A DNA stretch of 39,064 nucleotides. Origin: Scatosoma sp045643825. Its GTDB lineage: Bacteria; Bacillota; Clostridia; Christensenellales; Borkfalkiaceae. The stretch is taken from contig JAZRFV010000011.1 in the NCBI GenBank assembly GCA_045643825.1, positions 1 through 39,064 of the forward strand. The letters run 5' to 3'. Within the stretch, counting starts at the first letter, position 1. Each line of letters begins with the position of its first letter. Under the pieces are notes generated by a model. It searched no databases and was not told the DNA's origin. It was given only the letters and a program-made list of their open reading frames with translations. The translations under genes were made by a program, and so were the position numbers. This document shows positions 7,533 to 14,808 of this stretch, in pieces.

Positions 7533-8954
7533 TTATTTCAAAATCGAAATTGCATCGCCAATGGTTTTTTCAAAGGCTTCTCTGCCGTATTTATCCACCT
7601 CGGCTTTGTCCTTCGGACCGTGCGTTAAGCACCCTGCACCGCCGATACAACCGCCGATACAAGCCATACCTTCGATAAAGTTCCCGTCCAAGAAATTCTT
7701 ACTCTTCAAAAGCAACGCCTTCTTGCACTCCTCAATGCCGTCGCAAGGCACCGCTTTGAGGTCAAAATCAATCCCCTGCTCCTTCAAGCCCTGTGCAACT
7801 GCATCGGAAAGACCACCAGAACGGGCAAAAATTCTACCAAAGTAGGAAGCGTTGTCCAAAACCCCTTCGGAAAGGGTGGTGATATCGATATCACGGCTGT
7901 CAAACAATGCCTGCAATTCCTCAAAGGTCAAAACAACGTCCACAAACGGTTTCACCTCGTCAAGCTGCGCCTCCGCTTTCTTTGCGGTACAAGGCCCGAT
8001 AAAGATAACCTTCGCCTTCTCGTCCGTTTCCTTGATAAATTTCGCCAAGGTCGCCATCGGGGACAAATTGTGCGAAATGTGTTGCACGAGGGTAGGGAAC
8101 GCCGATTGCACGTAGCGTACGAATGCAGGACAGCAGGAGCTAGTCAAGAAGCCCTTTTCCGCAAGCTCCTTCGACTCGGCTTGGGCTACCATGTCCGCAC
8201 CGAGCGCCACTTCGATTACCGTATAAAAGCCAAGTTCCTTCAAGCCCGTAATTACTTGACCGAGCTTTGCGTAGCTAAACTGACTCGATACGGAAGGCGC
8301 AACGATTGCGTACACCTTGTAATCTTGGTTGTTGTTGCTGTTCTTGATATATTCAATCGCATCCAAAATGAACGATTTGTCCATAATCGCACCAAAGGGA
8401 CATTGATATACACACGCGCCGCATTGGATACACTTTTCATCGTCGATTTCCGCGGTGTTGTCGTCCTTGATGGAAATGGCTTTTACCTTACAAGCGATTT
8501 GGCAAGGGCGTTTACGGTCGATAATGGCGGAATACGGGCATACCTTCGCACAGGCACCGCATTGTACGCACTTCGACTTGTCAATATGCGCAACGTGATT
8601 GCTGTCAAAGGTAATTGCCCCACGCTTACATACGTCCTCGCAACGGTGTGCCAAACAGCCACGGCAGGACGCCGTTACTTCGTAACCGCTTGCAGGACAT
8701 TCGTCGCAAGCAATGTCAATTACCTCGATGATGTTGGGGTTGTTCTTATCCCCACCCATTGCAATTTTCACACGTTCGCCTAAAACCGCGCGTTCTTTAT
8801 ACACACAGCAACGCATCGTAGGGGTTTTTCCGGGGATAATCGTCTTGGGGATACCCAAAACGTTTTCAAGCAACGTCCCCTTCCACGCCTCACGTGCCAC
8901 TTCACGCAATACTTTATATTTTAAATGTTGGACCTTCGTATCGAATTTACGCAT
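7533..8954 (-). CDS. Group B [FeFe]-hydrogenase
   Basis: This 473-residue iron-sulfur protein contains the H-cluster motifs of [FeFe]-hydrogenases: TSSCCPAF (C274, C275), IGPCTAKKAE (C322) and EGMACIGGCIGG (C432, C436). Ahead of them lie several cysteine clusters. A CDECP-SCRGC-RCEDVC region spans about 83-109, and ferredoxin-type CxxCxxCxxxCP clusters lie at about 129-139 and 175-185, with an extra CQIAC between. The N-terminal RCCVYKERAVLGERVKIAMGG block matches the TIGR04105 (group B1/B3) type as I know it. Group B enzymes are widespread in Clostridia and poorly characterised; ferredoxin-linked H2 turnover in the cytoplasm is the usual assumption. It follows the phosphatase gene by 17 nt with AGGAG before its ATG. 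Confidence 0.92.
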   Translation of the reverse strand: MRKFDTKVQHLKYKVLREVAREAWKGTLLENVLGIPKTIIPGKTPTMRCCVYKERAVLGERVKIAMGGDKNNPNIIEVIDIACDECPASGYEVTASCRGCLAHRCEDVCKRGAITFDSNHVAHIDKSKCVQCGACAKVCPYSAIIDRKRPCQIACKVKAISIKDDNTAEIDDEKCIQCGACVYQCPFGAIMDKSFILDAIEYIKNSNNNQDYKVYAIVAPSVSSQFSYAKLGQVITGLKELGFYTVIEVALGADMVAQAESKELAEKGFLTSSCCPAFVRYVQSAFPTLVQHISHNLSPMATLAKFIKETDEKAKVIFIGPCTAKKAEAQLDEVKPFVDVVLTFEELQALFDSRDIDITTLSEGVLDNASYFGRIFARSGGLSDAVAQGLKEQGIDFDLKAVPCDGIEECKKALLLKSKNFLDGNFIEGMACIGGCIGGAGCLTHGPKDKAEVDKYGREAFEKTIGDAISILK

Positions 8955-8971
8955 ACTTTCTCCTTTTGTCC

Positions 8972-10144
8972 TTAAAAATAACTTACTTTGATTCGTTTAC
9001 CCATCTTTTTCAAACACGCCGACAGCTCTTCTACCAAGTTCATCTTGATACTGAAGGTGATGGGCAGTTCCGGATTTTGGTGTGCAGGGTTAATCGCCCT
9101 ACCAACGTAGAAATTGATATCCGTCGCCTCTTCAAAGAGCAAACGGCAAATCATCGAAGCACCGTCCCTCTTAAAATTCCAATGCTCGTAATGCTTGTTT
9201 TCGCCCAAATAATCCTTGGCGTATTCCAACACACGATTGATGGTGATAACGCCTTCCGTAACCAAATCTACGCCCTCAAGCTCTGCCGTAGGCGGTACGT
9301 CCGCACTCTCGAAATTCAAGCTCGCACGCAAGGGCTTGCCCAAATATTTCGCCGCAATCGACGAGGTAGTACCCCCACACACGATATGTTTGCCTTCCTT
9401 CGAGAAGAACAACGCCATCATACGGTTACAATCGTCACGGTTGGAGGGAGGTCCAAAGAGGATATTCATCGGCTCACGCTTACGGATTTTCACCACGCAA
9501 GAGGTGGTGTCGTCGCCGGGTTTGTTGCCGTAGAGCTTATCACACTCGTCCACGAGCATCGTCGCCATATTCTTCGCCGTGTAGCCGCAATAGGATACCG
9601 CCGTCATATACTCGACAATTTCCTCACGTTTCCAACCGAAATTATACCTTCCGCCAAGCCCTGCATGGGGACATCCGTCACTCATTGCAATGAAAATATC
9701 GTTTTCTCGAAGTTTTAACGAGGTTTTGTAAATTTTCTTCCCCCCGATATTCATTTCCGTCTTGGGATAATCGTAATTGACGTTGTCCCGAAGCACGATT
9801 ACGTGAGGGTTGTCGTATTGAATGATATCGATAGTATCGTTGTTTACGATGTGCATAATCGTGAAGGTGGAATACGCCACGCCACGCATCGAACACACGG
9901 GCAGGGTTGCGGCAATGGTCGAAACACAGTCCTCAATGGTCAGCCCCGCCGCCATCATCGTCGAGATAATTTTGGAGGTAAGGGTGGAAAGGATACTCGC
10001 CTTTACACCGCTGCCCAAACCATCCGCAAGCACGATTACCGTCGAATTTTCATTCTCTTCCACAATATCGACGTGGTCGCCGCAAAGCTCCTCGCCGTAG
10101 TGGTTGATACTCTTATAGCCGATATCCGCACACAAATTATTCAT
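8972..10144 (-). CDS. SpoIIE/PP2C-type serine/threonine phosphatase
   Basis: The N-terminal 220 or so residues form a PP2C-like phosphatase domain of the SpoIIE class. Metal-binding motifs are GDHVDI (22-27), VLADGLGSG (38-46), a later AMSDG and PGDDTT near residue 210. The remaining 160 residues or so (from NILFGPPSNRDD) are a separate domain I cannot name; it has a CGGTTSS loop and a late F-V-G-R-AINPAH segment. Phosphatases of this kind are known to sit beside sensory group C hydrogenases. The inferred role is output enzyme of the redox signal, removing phosphate from an unknown target protein. The start codon overlaps the end of the sensor gene by 8 nt, and GGAG lies about 10 nt upstream, so expression is likely coupled. 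A sporulation role should not be assumed from the name. Confidence 0.88.
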   Translation of the reverse strand: MNNLCADIGYKSINHYGEELCGDHVDIVEENENSTVIVLADGLGSGVKASILSTLTSKIISTMMAAGLTIEDCVSTIAATLPVCSMRGVAYSTFTIMHIVNNDTIDIIQYDNPHVIVLRDNVNYDYPKTEMNIGGKKIYKTSLKLRENDIFIAMSDGCPHAGLGGRYNFGWKREEIVEYMTAVSYCGYTAKNMATMLVDECDKLYGNKPGDDTTSCVVKIRKREPMNILFGPPSNRDDCNRMMALFFSKEGKHIVCGGTTSSIAAKYLGKPLRASLNFESADVPPTAELEGVDLVTEGVITINRVLEYAKDYLGENKHYEHWNFKRDGASMICRLLFEEATDINFYVGRAINPAHQNPELPITFSIKMNLVEELSACLKKMGKRIKVSYF

Positions 10145-11813
10145 CTGTAATAGACTCCTTCAATTTTGTGAGTGCGATCTTCGTTTCCGCCGCCGTTTCA
10201 CCAAGCAGGGATGCAATTTCTTGTACGATACGCATTTGCTTTTCTACTACCTTGTCGGCAACCTCAATCGTTTGATTGCGGATATTTTCCTTCTTTTCAC
10301 GCTCCGTTTCACGCCCCGTAATATCACGCAAAATGGATACGAGCACACGGGAATCCTTTTCGTGTACCACCGTCAATTCCACGTAGCGTTTATACTCGGC
10401 AAGGAACACCTTTCTACCGTAAATATTTCTACCGGAATCCTGCACCTGCAAAAATACCTTGGGATCCAAAATACGCACCACGGGTTCCCCCAACACGTCA
10501 GAGCTTGTACGCAAATTCATAAGGCGCAACGCCGCATTGTTGATTTGCTGTACCTCTAAATTCTCGTTGAGCACGATTAACCCGTCGGGGGAGCTGTTTA
10601 CAATCGTATCCGAGAAACTTTCCGCCTTATCCTTCAAGAAGGGCAAGCACATGGAAATCTCCGCCTTGCCTTGACAAATCGCAATGGCTTTATCTCGGCA
10701 GGAATTATACCCGCAGGAGCCACAGTTCAGCTCGTCCGAGGGCTTGTTTTTCCCCATTTGACGGAGTGCGGAGGCAATTTCCTCTTCGCTCGGCATCGTC
10801 AATTTATGTTCGATATAGGTGAATTGTTTCTTTAATTCCGTTGCACCCAACTGCTCTACTGCAAAGTCCTTTTTCCCTGCAAATTTCGCCACGGCGGAAT
10901 AATCCTTTACGGGCGAACGGTGGAATTTTTCCATAACGGGCCCACCGATACAGCTACCTGCGCAGGCGGACATTTCAATGAAACATTTGTGGATTTTACC
11001 GCTTTCAATATCACGCAGCGCCGCAATACAGTTCTCTACCCCATCCACCGCAAGGTAGGTATAATCGGATATGTCCTGCGCCATCGTTTTCAAAATACCG
11101 CCCGTGGTCGGGAAGAAACGGGCACGGCTTTCCTCGGCGCTGTCCGTCGTTTTCTCAATTTCGATATTTTCCTTTTTTAACCATACGGTCAATTCCTCAA
11201 AGGTCAATACAGCGTCTACGATGCCTTCGTAATGCTCCGCCTCGTCCTTTTTCGCAACGCAGGGCCCGATAAATACCGTCTTTGCGTTGGGGTATCTTTT
11301 CTTGATGTCCACGCAATGTGCCTGCATAGGGGAAAGTACGTCTGCAAGGTATTCCAATTCCGCAGGGAAGTATTTTTGAATGAGAAGGTTGACGGAATGG
11401 CAACACGAAGTGATTACGATATCCCTATCCTCCTCGCGGAGCATACGCTCGTACTCCGTCTTGACGATGGTCGCGCCAATCGCCGTTTCCTCTACGTCGT
11501 AGAACCCTAATTTTTTCAACGCTTCACGCATTGAACGGATACCTGCCCCGTCGTAATTTGCAATAAACGAGGGTGCAAGGCTGACGATTACGGGATCCCC
11601 ACTTTGTAAAAATACCTTTACCTTTTCCGTTTCATCAATGATTTGTTTTGCATTTTGAGGGCATACAACGAAGCATTGACCACACAAAATACACTCGTTC
11701 CCGATGATGTGGGCTTGGTTACCCGAAAAACGGATTGCCTTTACAGGGCAATGGCGGATACACTTGTAGCAGTTTTTACAATTCGATTTTTTTAAGGTAA
11801 GACAATTCGGCAT
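10137..11813 (-). CDS. hydS: Group C (sensory) [FeFe]-hydrogenase with PAS domain, HydS-like
   Basis: Domains in order are as follows. A 2x[4Fe-4S] ferredoxin domain has cysteines at 12/15/18/22 and 41/44/47/51. The H-cluster domain carries TSCCHSVN (C137, C138), GPCVAKKDEAEHY (C185) and EMSACAGSCIGG (C284, C288). An extra iron-sulfur segment CGSCGYNSC (364-372), with further cysteines at 380 and 389, follows. Then comes a PAS domain (about 398-500) and a C-terminal helix rich in charged residues. This hydrogenase-PAS fusion defines the putative sensory group C, thought to sense H2 or redox state rather than to turn over H2 in bulk. There is no histidine kinase domain, so signalling presumably passes to the coupled phosphatase. 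It is preceded 3 nt upstream by the ferredoxin gene, with AAGGA as ribosome binding site. Confidence 0.9.
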   Translation of the reverse strand: MPNCLTLKKSNCKNCYKCIRHCPVKAIRFSGNQAHIIGNECILCGQCFVVCPQNAKQIIDETEKVKVFLQSGDPVIVSLAPSFIANYDGAGIRSMREALKKLGFYDVEETAIGATIVKTEYERMLREEDRDIVITSCCHSVNLLIQKYFPAELEYLADVLSPMQAHCVDIKKRYPNAKTVFIGPCVAKKDEAEHYEGIVDAVLTFEELTVWLKKENIEIEKTTDSAEESRARFFPTTGGILKTMAQDISDYTYLAVDGVENCIAALRDIESGKIHKCFIEMSACAGSCIGGPVMEKFHRSPVKDYSAVAKFAGKKDFAVEQLGATELKKQFTYIEHKLTMPSEEEIASALRQMGKNKPSDELNCGSCGYNSCRDKAIAICQGKAEISMCLPFLKDKAESFSDTIVNSSPDGLIVLNENLEVQQINNAALRLMNLRTSSDVLGEPVVRILDPKVFLQVQDSGRNIYGRKVFLAEYKRYVELTVVHEKDSRVLVSILRDITGRETEREKKENIRNQTIEVADKVVEKQMRIVQEIASLLGETAAETKIALTKLKESITDE

Positions 11814-11816
11814 AGC

Positions 11817-12080
11817 TTACATCCTTTCTGCTTTCACCACGCTTAAAATATGCGTTTGGAAGAATTCTTTAAAATTTTGAGGCGTTACGCCAACGTGAAT
11901 ATCGTCGTTGACCTGCACCGTTACCCCTTCGCGGTTGCATTTGCCCACGCAAAAGCTCCCCACGAGAACAACGTCCCCGTCGAGGTTATATTCTTCTACG
12001 GCTTTTTGCATCAGCTCTACGATTTGTTGCGAGCCCTTCAGGTGGCACGAACTGCCCACGCAAATTTGCACGACCAACAT
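11817..12080 (-). CDS. Thioredoxin-fold [2Fe-2S] ferredoxin (second of tandem pair)
   Basis: This 87-residue protein has the NuoE/2Fe-2S ferredoxin-like cysteine pattern: C7 and C12 in ICVGSSCHLKGS, and C44 and C48 in SFCVGKCNREGV. It resembles the C-terminal domain of the NADH-dehydrogenase 24-kDa subunit or HydC, standing alone. It probably carries electrons to or from the hydrogenase-like proteins encoded downstream. GAGG precedes the ATG. The gene is 1 nt from its paralogue upstream and 3 nt from the sensory hydrogenase gene downstream. Confidence 0.87.
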   Translation of the reverse strand: MLVVQICVGSSCHLKGSQQIVELMQKAVEEYNLDGDVVLVGSFCVGKCNREGVTVQVNDDIHVGVTPQNFKEFFQTHILSVVKAERM

Positions 12081-12081
12081 T

Positions 12082-12321
12082 TTACAGCCTCGTCATCACT
12101 TCGTTGGTGAAAAATGCCTCTGCAGTTTCGGGCGATACGGAGAATACCTCCGATTCAATCGCTACGCAAACGCTTTGCTGACATTTACCCAAACAAAACG
12201 TACCGCCAAGCTCGATTTTATCCTTCAAATCGTTTTCCTTGATCAAACGGTTAAGGGTTTCTACAACCTGGCGAGAGCCTTTAATGTGGCAAGAACTACC
12301 AATGCAAACGGTGATTTTCAT
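12082..12321 (-). CDS. Thioredoxin-fold [2Fe-2S] ferredoxin (first of tandem pair)
   Basis: This 79-residue protein is a paralogue of the next gene. The same cluster ligands are present: C6 and C11 in VCIGSSCHIKGS, and C43 and C47 in TFCLGKCQQS. It is the first gene of the hydrogenase operon. AGGAG lies 11 nt before the ATG, and a promoter lies 58 nt upstream. Two consecutive copies suggest either different partners (sensory and group B hydrogenase) or different potentials; this is inference. Confidence 0.87.
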   Translation of the reverse strand: MKITVCIGSSCHIKGSRQVVETLNRLIKENDLKDKIELGGTFCLGKCQQSVCVAIESEVFSVSPETAEAFFTNEVMTRL

Positions 12322-12378
12322 AAAATGGATTTCTCCTGTCTTCTTTTTTATGCGATTGTCCGCAAATATTCATTGTAG

Positions 12379-12407
12379 ATTATATCACCTTTTCCCCGCA
12401 ATTGCAA
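12379..12407 (-). promoter_or_regulatory. Sigma-A promoter of the hydrogenase operon
   Basis: On the minus strand TTGCAA (12402-12407) and a perfect TATAAT (12379-12384) are separated by 17 bp. The leader to the first ferredoxin ATG (12321) is roughly 50 nt. Upstream, a 15-bp dyad TTACCT-TCT-AGGTAA (12468-12482) could be an operator but is not demonstrably so. Confidence 0.82.
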
Positions 12408-12490
12408 GTATTTCGTGAAAATATGTAGGGTGGAAACGCAAAAACAAGGCAATAATGTCAATTTTTTTTACCTTCTAGGTAAATCGCGTA

Positions 12491-12527
12491 AAAAAACACC
12501 CCAATTTTCCCAAAATCGAGGTGTTTT
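12491..12527 (-). terminator. Terminator after the GH28-like/PHP operon
   Basis: AAAACACC pairs with GGTGTTTT, and an inner ATTTT-AAAAT helix extends the stem. On the minus strand seven T follow. It separates the PHP gene from the hydrogenase promoter. Confidence 0.85.
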
Positions 12528-12546
12528 ATATCGTTTCATAAAATTG

Positions 12547-13344
12547 TTAAATGCGAAACTTGTCCGTTTCCTCCAAGCCAAGCAAATCGATGGCCCTTGC
12601 AAAGCTTTCCGTCTTGGAAAAATCCTTCGGACGGTGCGCGTCGGATCCGCAATAAAATTTACAACCGCACTCCTTCGCGATACGGTACGCACGCAAAACG
12701 GTGTCCGTTTCCTCGTCCGCAAACGCCATATCGTGGGCGTTCAGCTCGATACCCACGCCAAGGCCTGCAGCCCTTTTAAACAACCGTTCCATATCCTCGG
12801 AGGAAATGGAGTTTAAGGTGTCCAAATACACCTCACGGCTATGCGAGGCAATCAAACCGCAGGTCAAATGTGCCATACCGATTTTATGGAAGGGCAAATC
12901 CATCGAAAGGACTTTGTCAAACCGCTTCACCCACGCCCTTGCTCGGCCTTGGGCGGTTGCACCGTCCTCCTCGCTAATGGTAAAGCCAGGGAAATGCATA
13001 TGCGTGATGGGGATGTTGATAAAATCGAGCTCTTCACAGCGTTCCTTGGAGATACCCAGGGTAAGGTCGAGCTTCATTTCCGTTTCACAGCCGAACAAGA
13101 AACGAATCCCCTCCGCCTGAGGCAATGGTCTTGATTGACAAATATAGGGGTAATTTTGCACCTGATAGGCATCAAAGTCGCACCCATGTACGCGTTCATC
13201 CCAAAAATGGTCGGTCAAACAAATGGTATTTAACCCATATTCCTTTGCGTATTTTAAGATATTTTCCGGCGATTGCTCCTCGTCCCTTGAACACAACGAC
13301 AAGCGGGAATGAATGTGCAAATCGTGGTCAAATTGAAATTTCAT
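12547..13344 (-). CDS. PHP-domain phosphoesterase (second copy type)
   Basis: This 265-residue PHP protein has its metal-binding motifs visible: HDLHIHSRLS at the N-terminus, TDHFWDE near residue 45, the glutamate of GCETEMK near residue 85, ITHMHFPG near residue 113, GMAHL near residue 157 and GSDAH near residue 234. The class includes histidinol-phosphatase-like and nucleoside-phosphate-hydrolysing enzymes; the substrate here is not evident. It lies 20 nt behind the GH28-like gene and shares its promoter, so a role in processing a sugar phosphate from the same glycan is possible but unproven. It resembles the protein at 826-1572 only in the family motifs, not as a recent duplicate. Confidence 0.87.
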   Translation of the reverse strand: MKFQFDHDLHIHSRLSLCSRDEEQSPENILKYAKEYGLNTICLTDHFWDERVHGCDFDAYQVQNYPYICQSRPLPQAEGIRFLFGCETEMKLDLTLGISKERCEELDFINIPITHMHFPGFTISEEDGATAQGRARAWVKRFDKVLSMDLPFHKIGMAHLTCGLIASHSREVYLDTLNSISSEDMERLFKRAAGLGVGIELNAHDMAFADEETDTVLRAYRIAKECGCKFYCGSDAHRPKDFSKTESFARAIDLLGLEETDKFRI

Positions 13345-13364
13345 CGCATCCCTGCCCTATCCGT

Positions 13365-14528
13365 TTATTCTTCGATGATTACCACGTTAGAGCTTTCGTG
13401 CAATTGAATAAACTCCTTCACGATTGCCGATTCGTGGAAGCTCCACGATACGTTTTTCATTTTAATGGTCAAGGTTTGATCGTGTCCTGCCGTGGGAATA
13501 GTCGCTTCTTTGAGGTCGGTGAATTTTACGTTGTCCAAGGTCAACGTCCCCCAACGGGTACCACATTGCAAGGGGTTTTGATCCGCCATATAGTAGAACA
13601 AACCCTTGATATTATCGAATACGCAGTTTTTAAAATGCAAATCGGATGCAGGGTAAGGATAGTTTTGCGTTGCAAAATATTCCACCATCCACAAGGTGTT
13701 ATGTCTGCCTTGTTCACGAGGCAATTCGTCGTTTCTACCCTTTACAACCGTCATACGATGGGGGTAGTAGCCAGGGCCGTACGCATAGCAATCCTCCACC
13801 AAAACGTTTACACCGCCCAAACGGAAAAGGTTGCAGGAGGTGTTCAGGATACAGCGTCTTACAACCAAATCCTTCACGTTGATACCTGCGATACAATCGT
13901 CCCCCGTCTTGAAAAGGCAATCCTCAATCAAGGCGTTTTCCGTGCAATGCAGGTGAATACCATCCGAACCGCCAAGGCAGGTCACACGACGCATCGTGAG
14001 GTTCCGGCAGTTGTTCGCTTCGTGCATAAAGTTACCGCTGTGCTGTGCCGTGTAGCCCTCGAATAAGACGTTTTTACAGCAGGTCAAAAAGACGATGTGG
14101 GGACCACGATAATTTTCCTCGCCGTTGGGATCGAAGCAATTTCTACCATCCAAAACCGAGCCAGGCTCACCGATAATCGAGATATTTTCCTCACCGTACG
14201 CCGTAATCATCGCACGACGATAGGTATCCCACGCCTTGCCGTAGTACTGCGTGATAAGTTCCATATCAGAACGCATTTCTACCCCTTCAGGCACCTCGTA
14301 AATCTCATAATCGTCACAATTCTCACTGCCGTATACTTCCGCACCGCTTTCAAGGTACAAGGTGGTGTTCGACCACATCCTCACCGCAGCAATATGGTAT
14401 TTTCCCTTGGGTACGACAACAATACCGCCCTCTTCTTTACAAAGGTCAAGCACCGCCTGAATTTCCTTTGTTTGCAACGCTTCGCAATTTGCTTTTACAC
14501 CGTAATCGGTAAGAATATATTTTTTCAT
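13365..14528 (-). CDS. GH28-like right-handed beta-helix protein
   Basis: This 387-residue protein looks like a polygalacturonase-type (GH28-like, pectate-lyase superfamily) parallel beta-helix. It has an N-terminal cap with GGIVVVPKGKY (about 34-44), then a ladder of short beta rungs such as NVLFEGYTAQHSG, TENALIEDCLF and VNVLVEDCYAYG. Acidic pairs resembling GH28 catalytic aspartates occur in GGSDGIHLH and TGDDCIAG. The G-H-G motif of classical GH28 enzymes is not seen, so specificity may differ. There is no signal peptide. The start at 14528 is chosen because GGGG lies 8 nt upstream and a consensus-like promoter sits just before it. A longer in-frame extension would run back through that promoter. 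It is cotranscribed with the PHP gene. Confidence 0.75.
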   Translation of the reverse strand: MKKYILTDYGVKANCEALQTKEIQAVLDLCKEEGGIVVVPKGKYHIAAVRMWSNTTLYLESGAEVYGSENCDDYEIYEVPEGVEMRSDMELITQYYGKAWDTYRRAMITAYGEENISIIGEPGSVLDGRNCFDPNGEENYRGPHIVFLTCCKNVLFEGYTAQHSGNFMHEANNCRNLTMRRVTCLGGSDGIHLHCTENALIEDCLFKTGDDCIAGINVKDLVVRRCILNTSCNLFRLGGVNVLVEDCYAYGPGYYPHRMTVVKGRNDELPREQGRHNTLWMVEYFATQNYPYPASDLHFKNCVFDNIKGLFYYMADQNPLQCGTRWGTLTLDNVKFTDLKEATIPTAGHDQTLTIKMKNVSWSFHESAIVKEFIQLHESSNVVIIEE

Positions 14529-14555
14529 AGTATTACCCCACAATTTATTGCATTC

Positions 14556-14584
14556 AGTATACCGCAAAAGCCCATAAAAGTCAA
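14556..14584 (-). promoter_or_regulatory. Sigma-A promoter of the GH28-like/PHP operon
   Basis: On the minus strand TTGACT (14579-14584) and TATACT (14556-14561) are separated by 17 bp. The predicted leader is only about 20 nt long. The promoter lies immediately behind the terminator at 14611-14647. Confidence 0.82.
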
Positions 14585-14610
14585 TAGTCTTACGGTAAAA
14601 AGTCCTCTGT

Positions 14611-14647
14611 AAATAAAATATGCGGCCGACCGAAGCCAACCGCATAT
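14611..14647 (-). terminator. UUCG-tetraloop terminator after the 45-residue gene
   Basis: A 13-bp stem (14618-14630 with 14635-14647, including G-U pairs) closes on a TTCG tetraloop. On the minus strand TTTATTT follows. It ends the transcript of the large repeat protein and the small gene. Confidence 0.9.
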
Positions 14648-14654
14648 ATTTCAC

Positions 14655-14792
14655 TTAATTTCCCATAAAGTTTCCGTTTTCAGGATACTCTGGCATTTCA
14701 ATAACGTTGTCGTTCTCATTGGGAGAAGTTCTAACGATATCGTCCGTATTTAACCAAATAATGTCCATATTTATTTCTTTATACTGTTTCAT
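14655..14792 (-). CDS. 45-residue microprotein of unknown function
   Basis: This small gene is well supported. ATG at 14792 has GGAGGAG about 7 nt upstream, far stronger than average, and lies 16 nt behind the stop of the 1587-residue surface protein. The stop is followed 7 nt later by a strong terminator. The peptide is acidic, with no cysteine and no signal peptide. Its first half, EINMDIIWLNTDDIVRTSP, looks like a compact ordered motif, while the second half is rich in N, E and P and ends NFMGN. I cannot name a family. Small proteins with a D-I/V-x-x-TS core are, to my memory, common in gut Clostridia, but I cannot verify that here. Candidate roles are a partner of the surface protein or a modified or secreted peptide. 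Confidence 0.78.
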   Translation of the reverse strand: MKQYKEINMDIIWLNTDDIVRTSPNENDNVIEMPEYPENGNFMGN

Positions 14793-14808
14793 ATCTTTTC
14801 TCCTCCGA

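Noticed and set aside
8070..9718. Long plus-strand frames opposite the hydrogenase and phosphatase genes
   Set aside because: They mirror conserved iron-sulfur and phosphatase coding sequence, show no family motifs and lack start signals.
8972..10144. Sporulation gene spoIIE
   Set aside because: Only the phosphatase domain is shared. The ten-helix membrane region of SpoIIE is absent and the gene sits in a hydrogenase operon.
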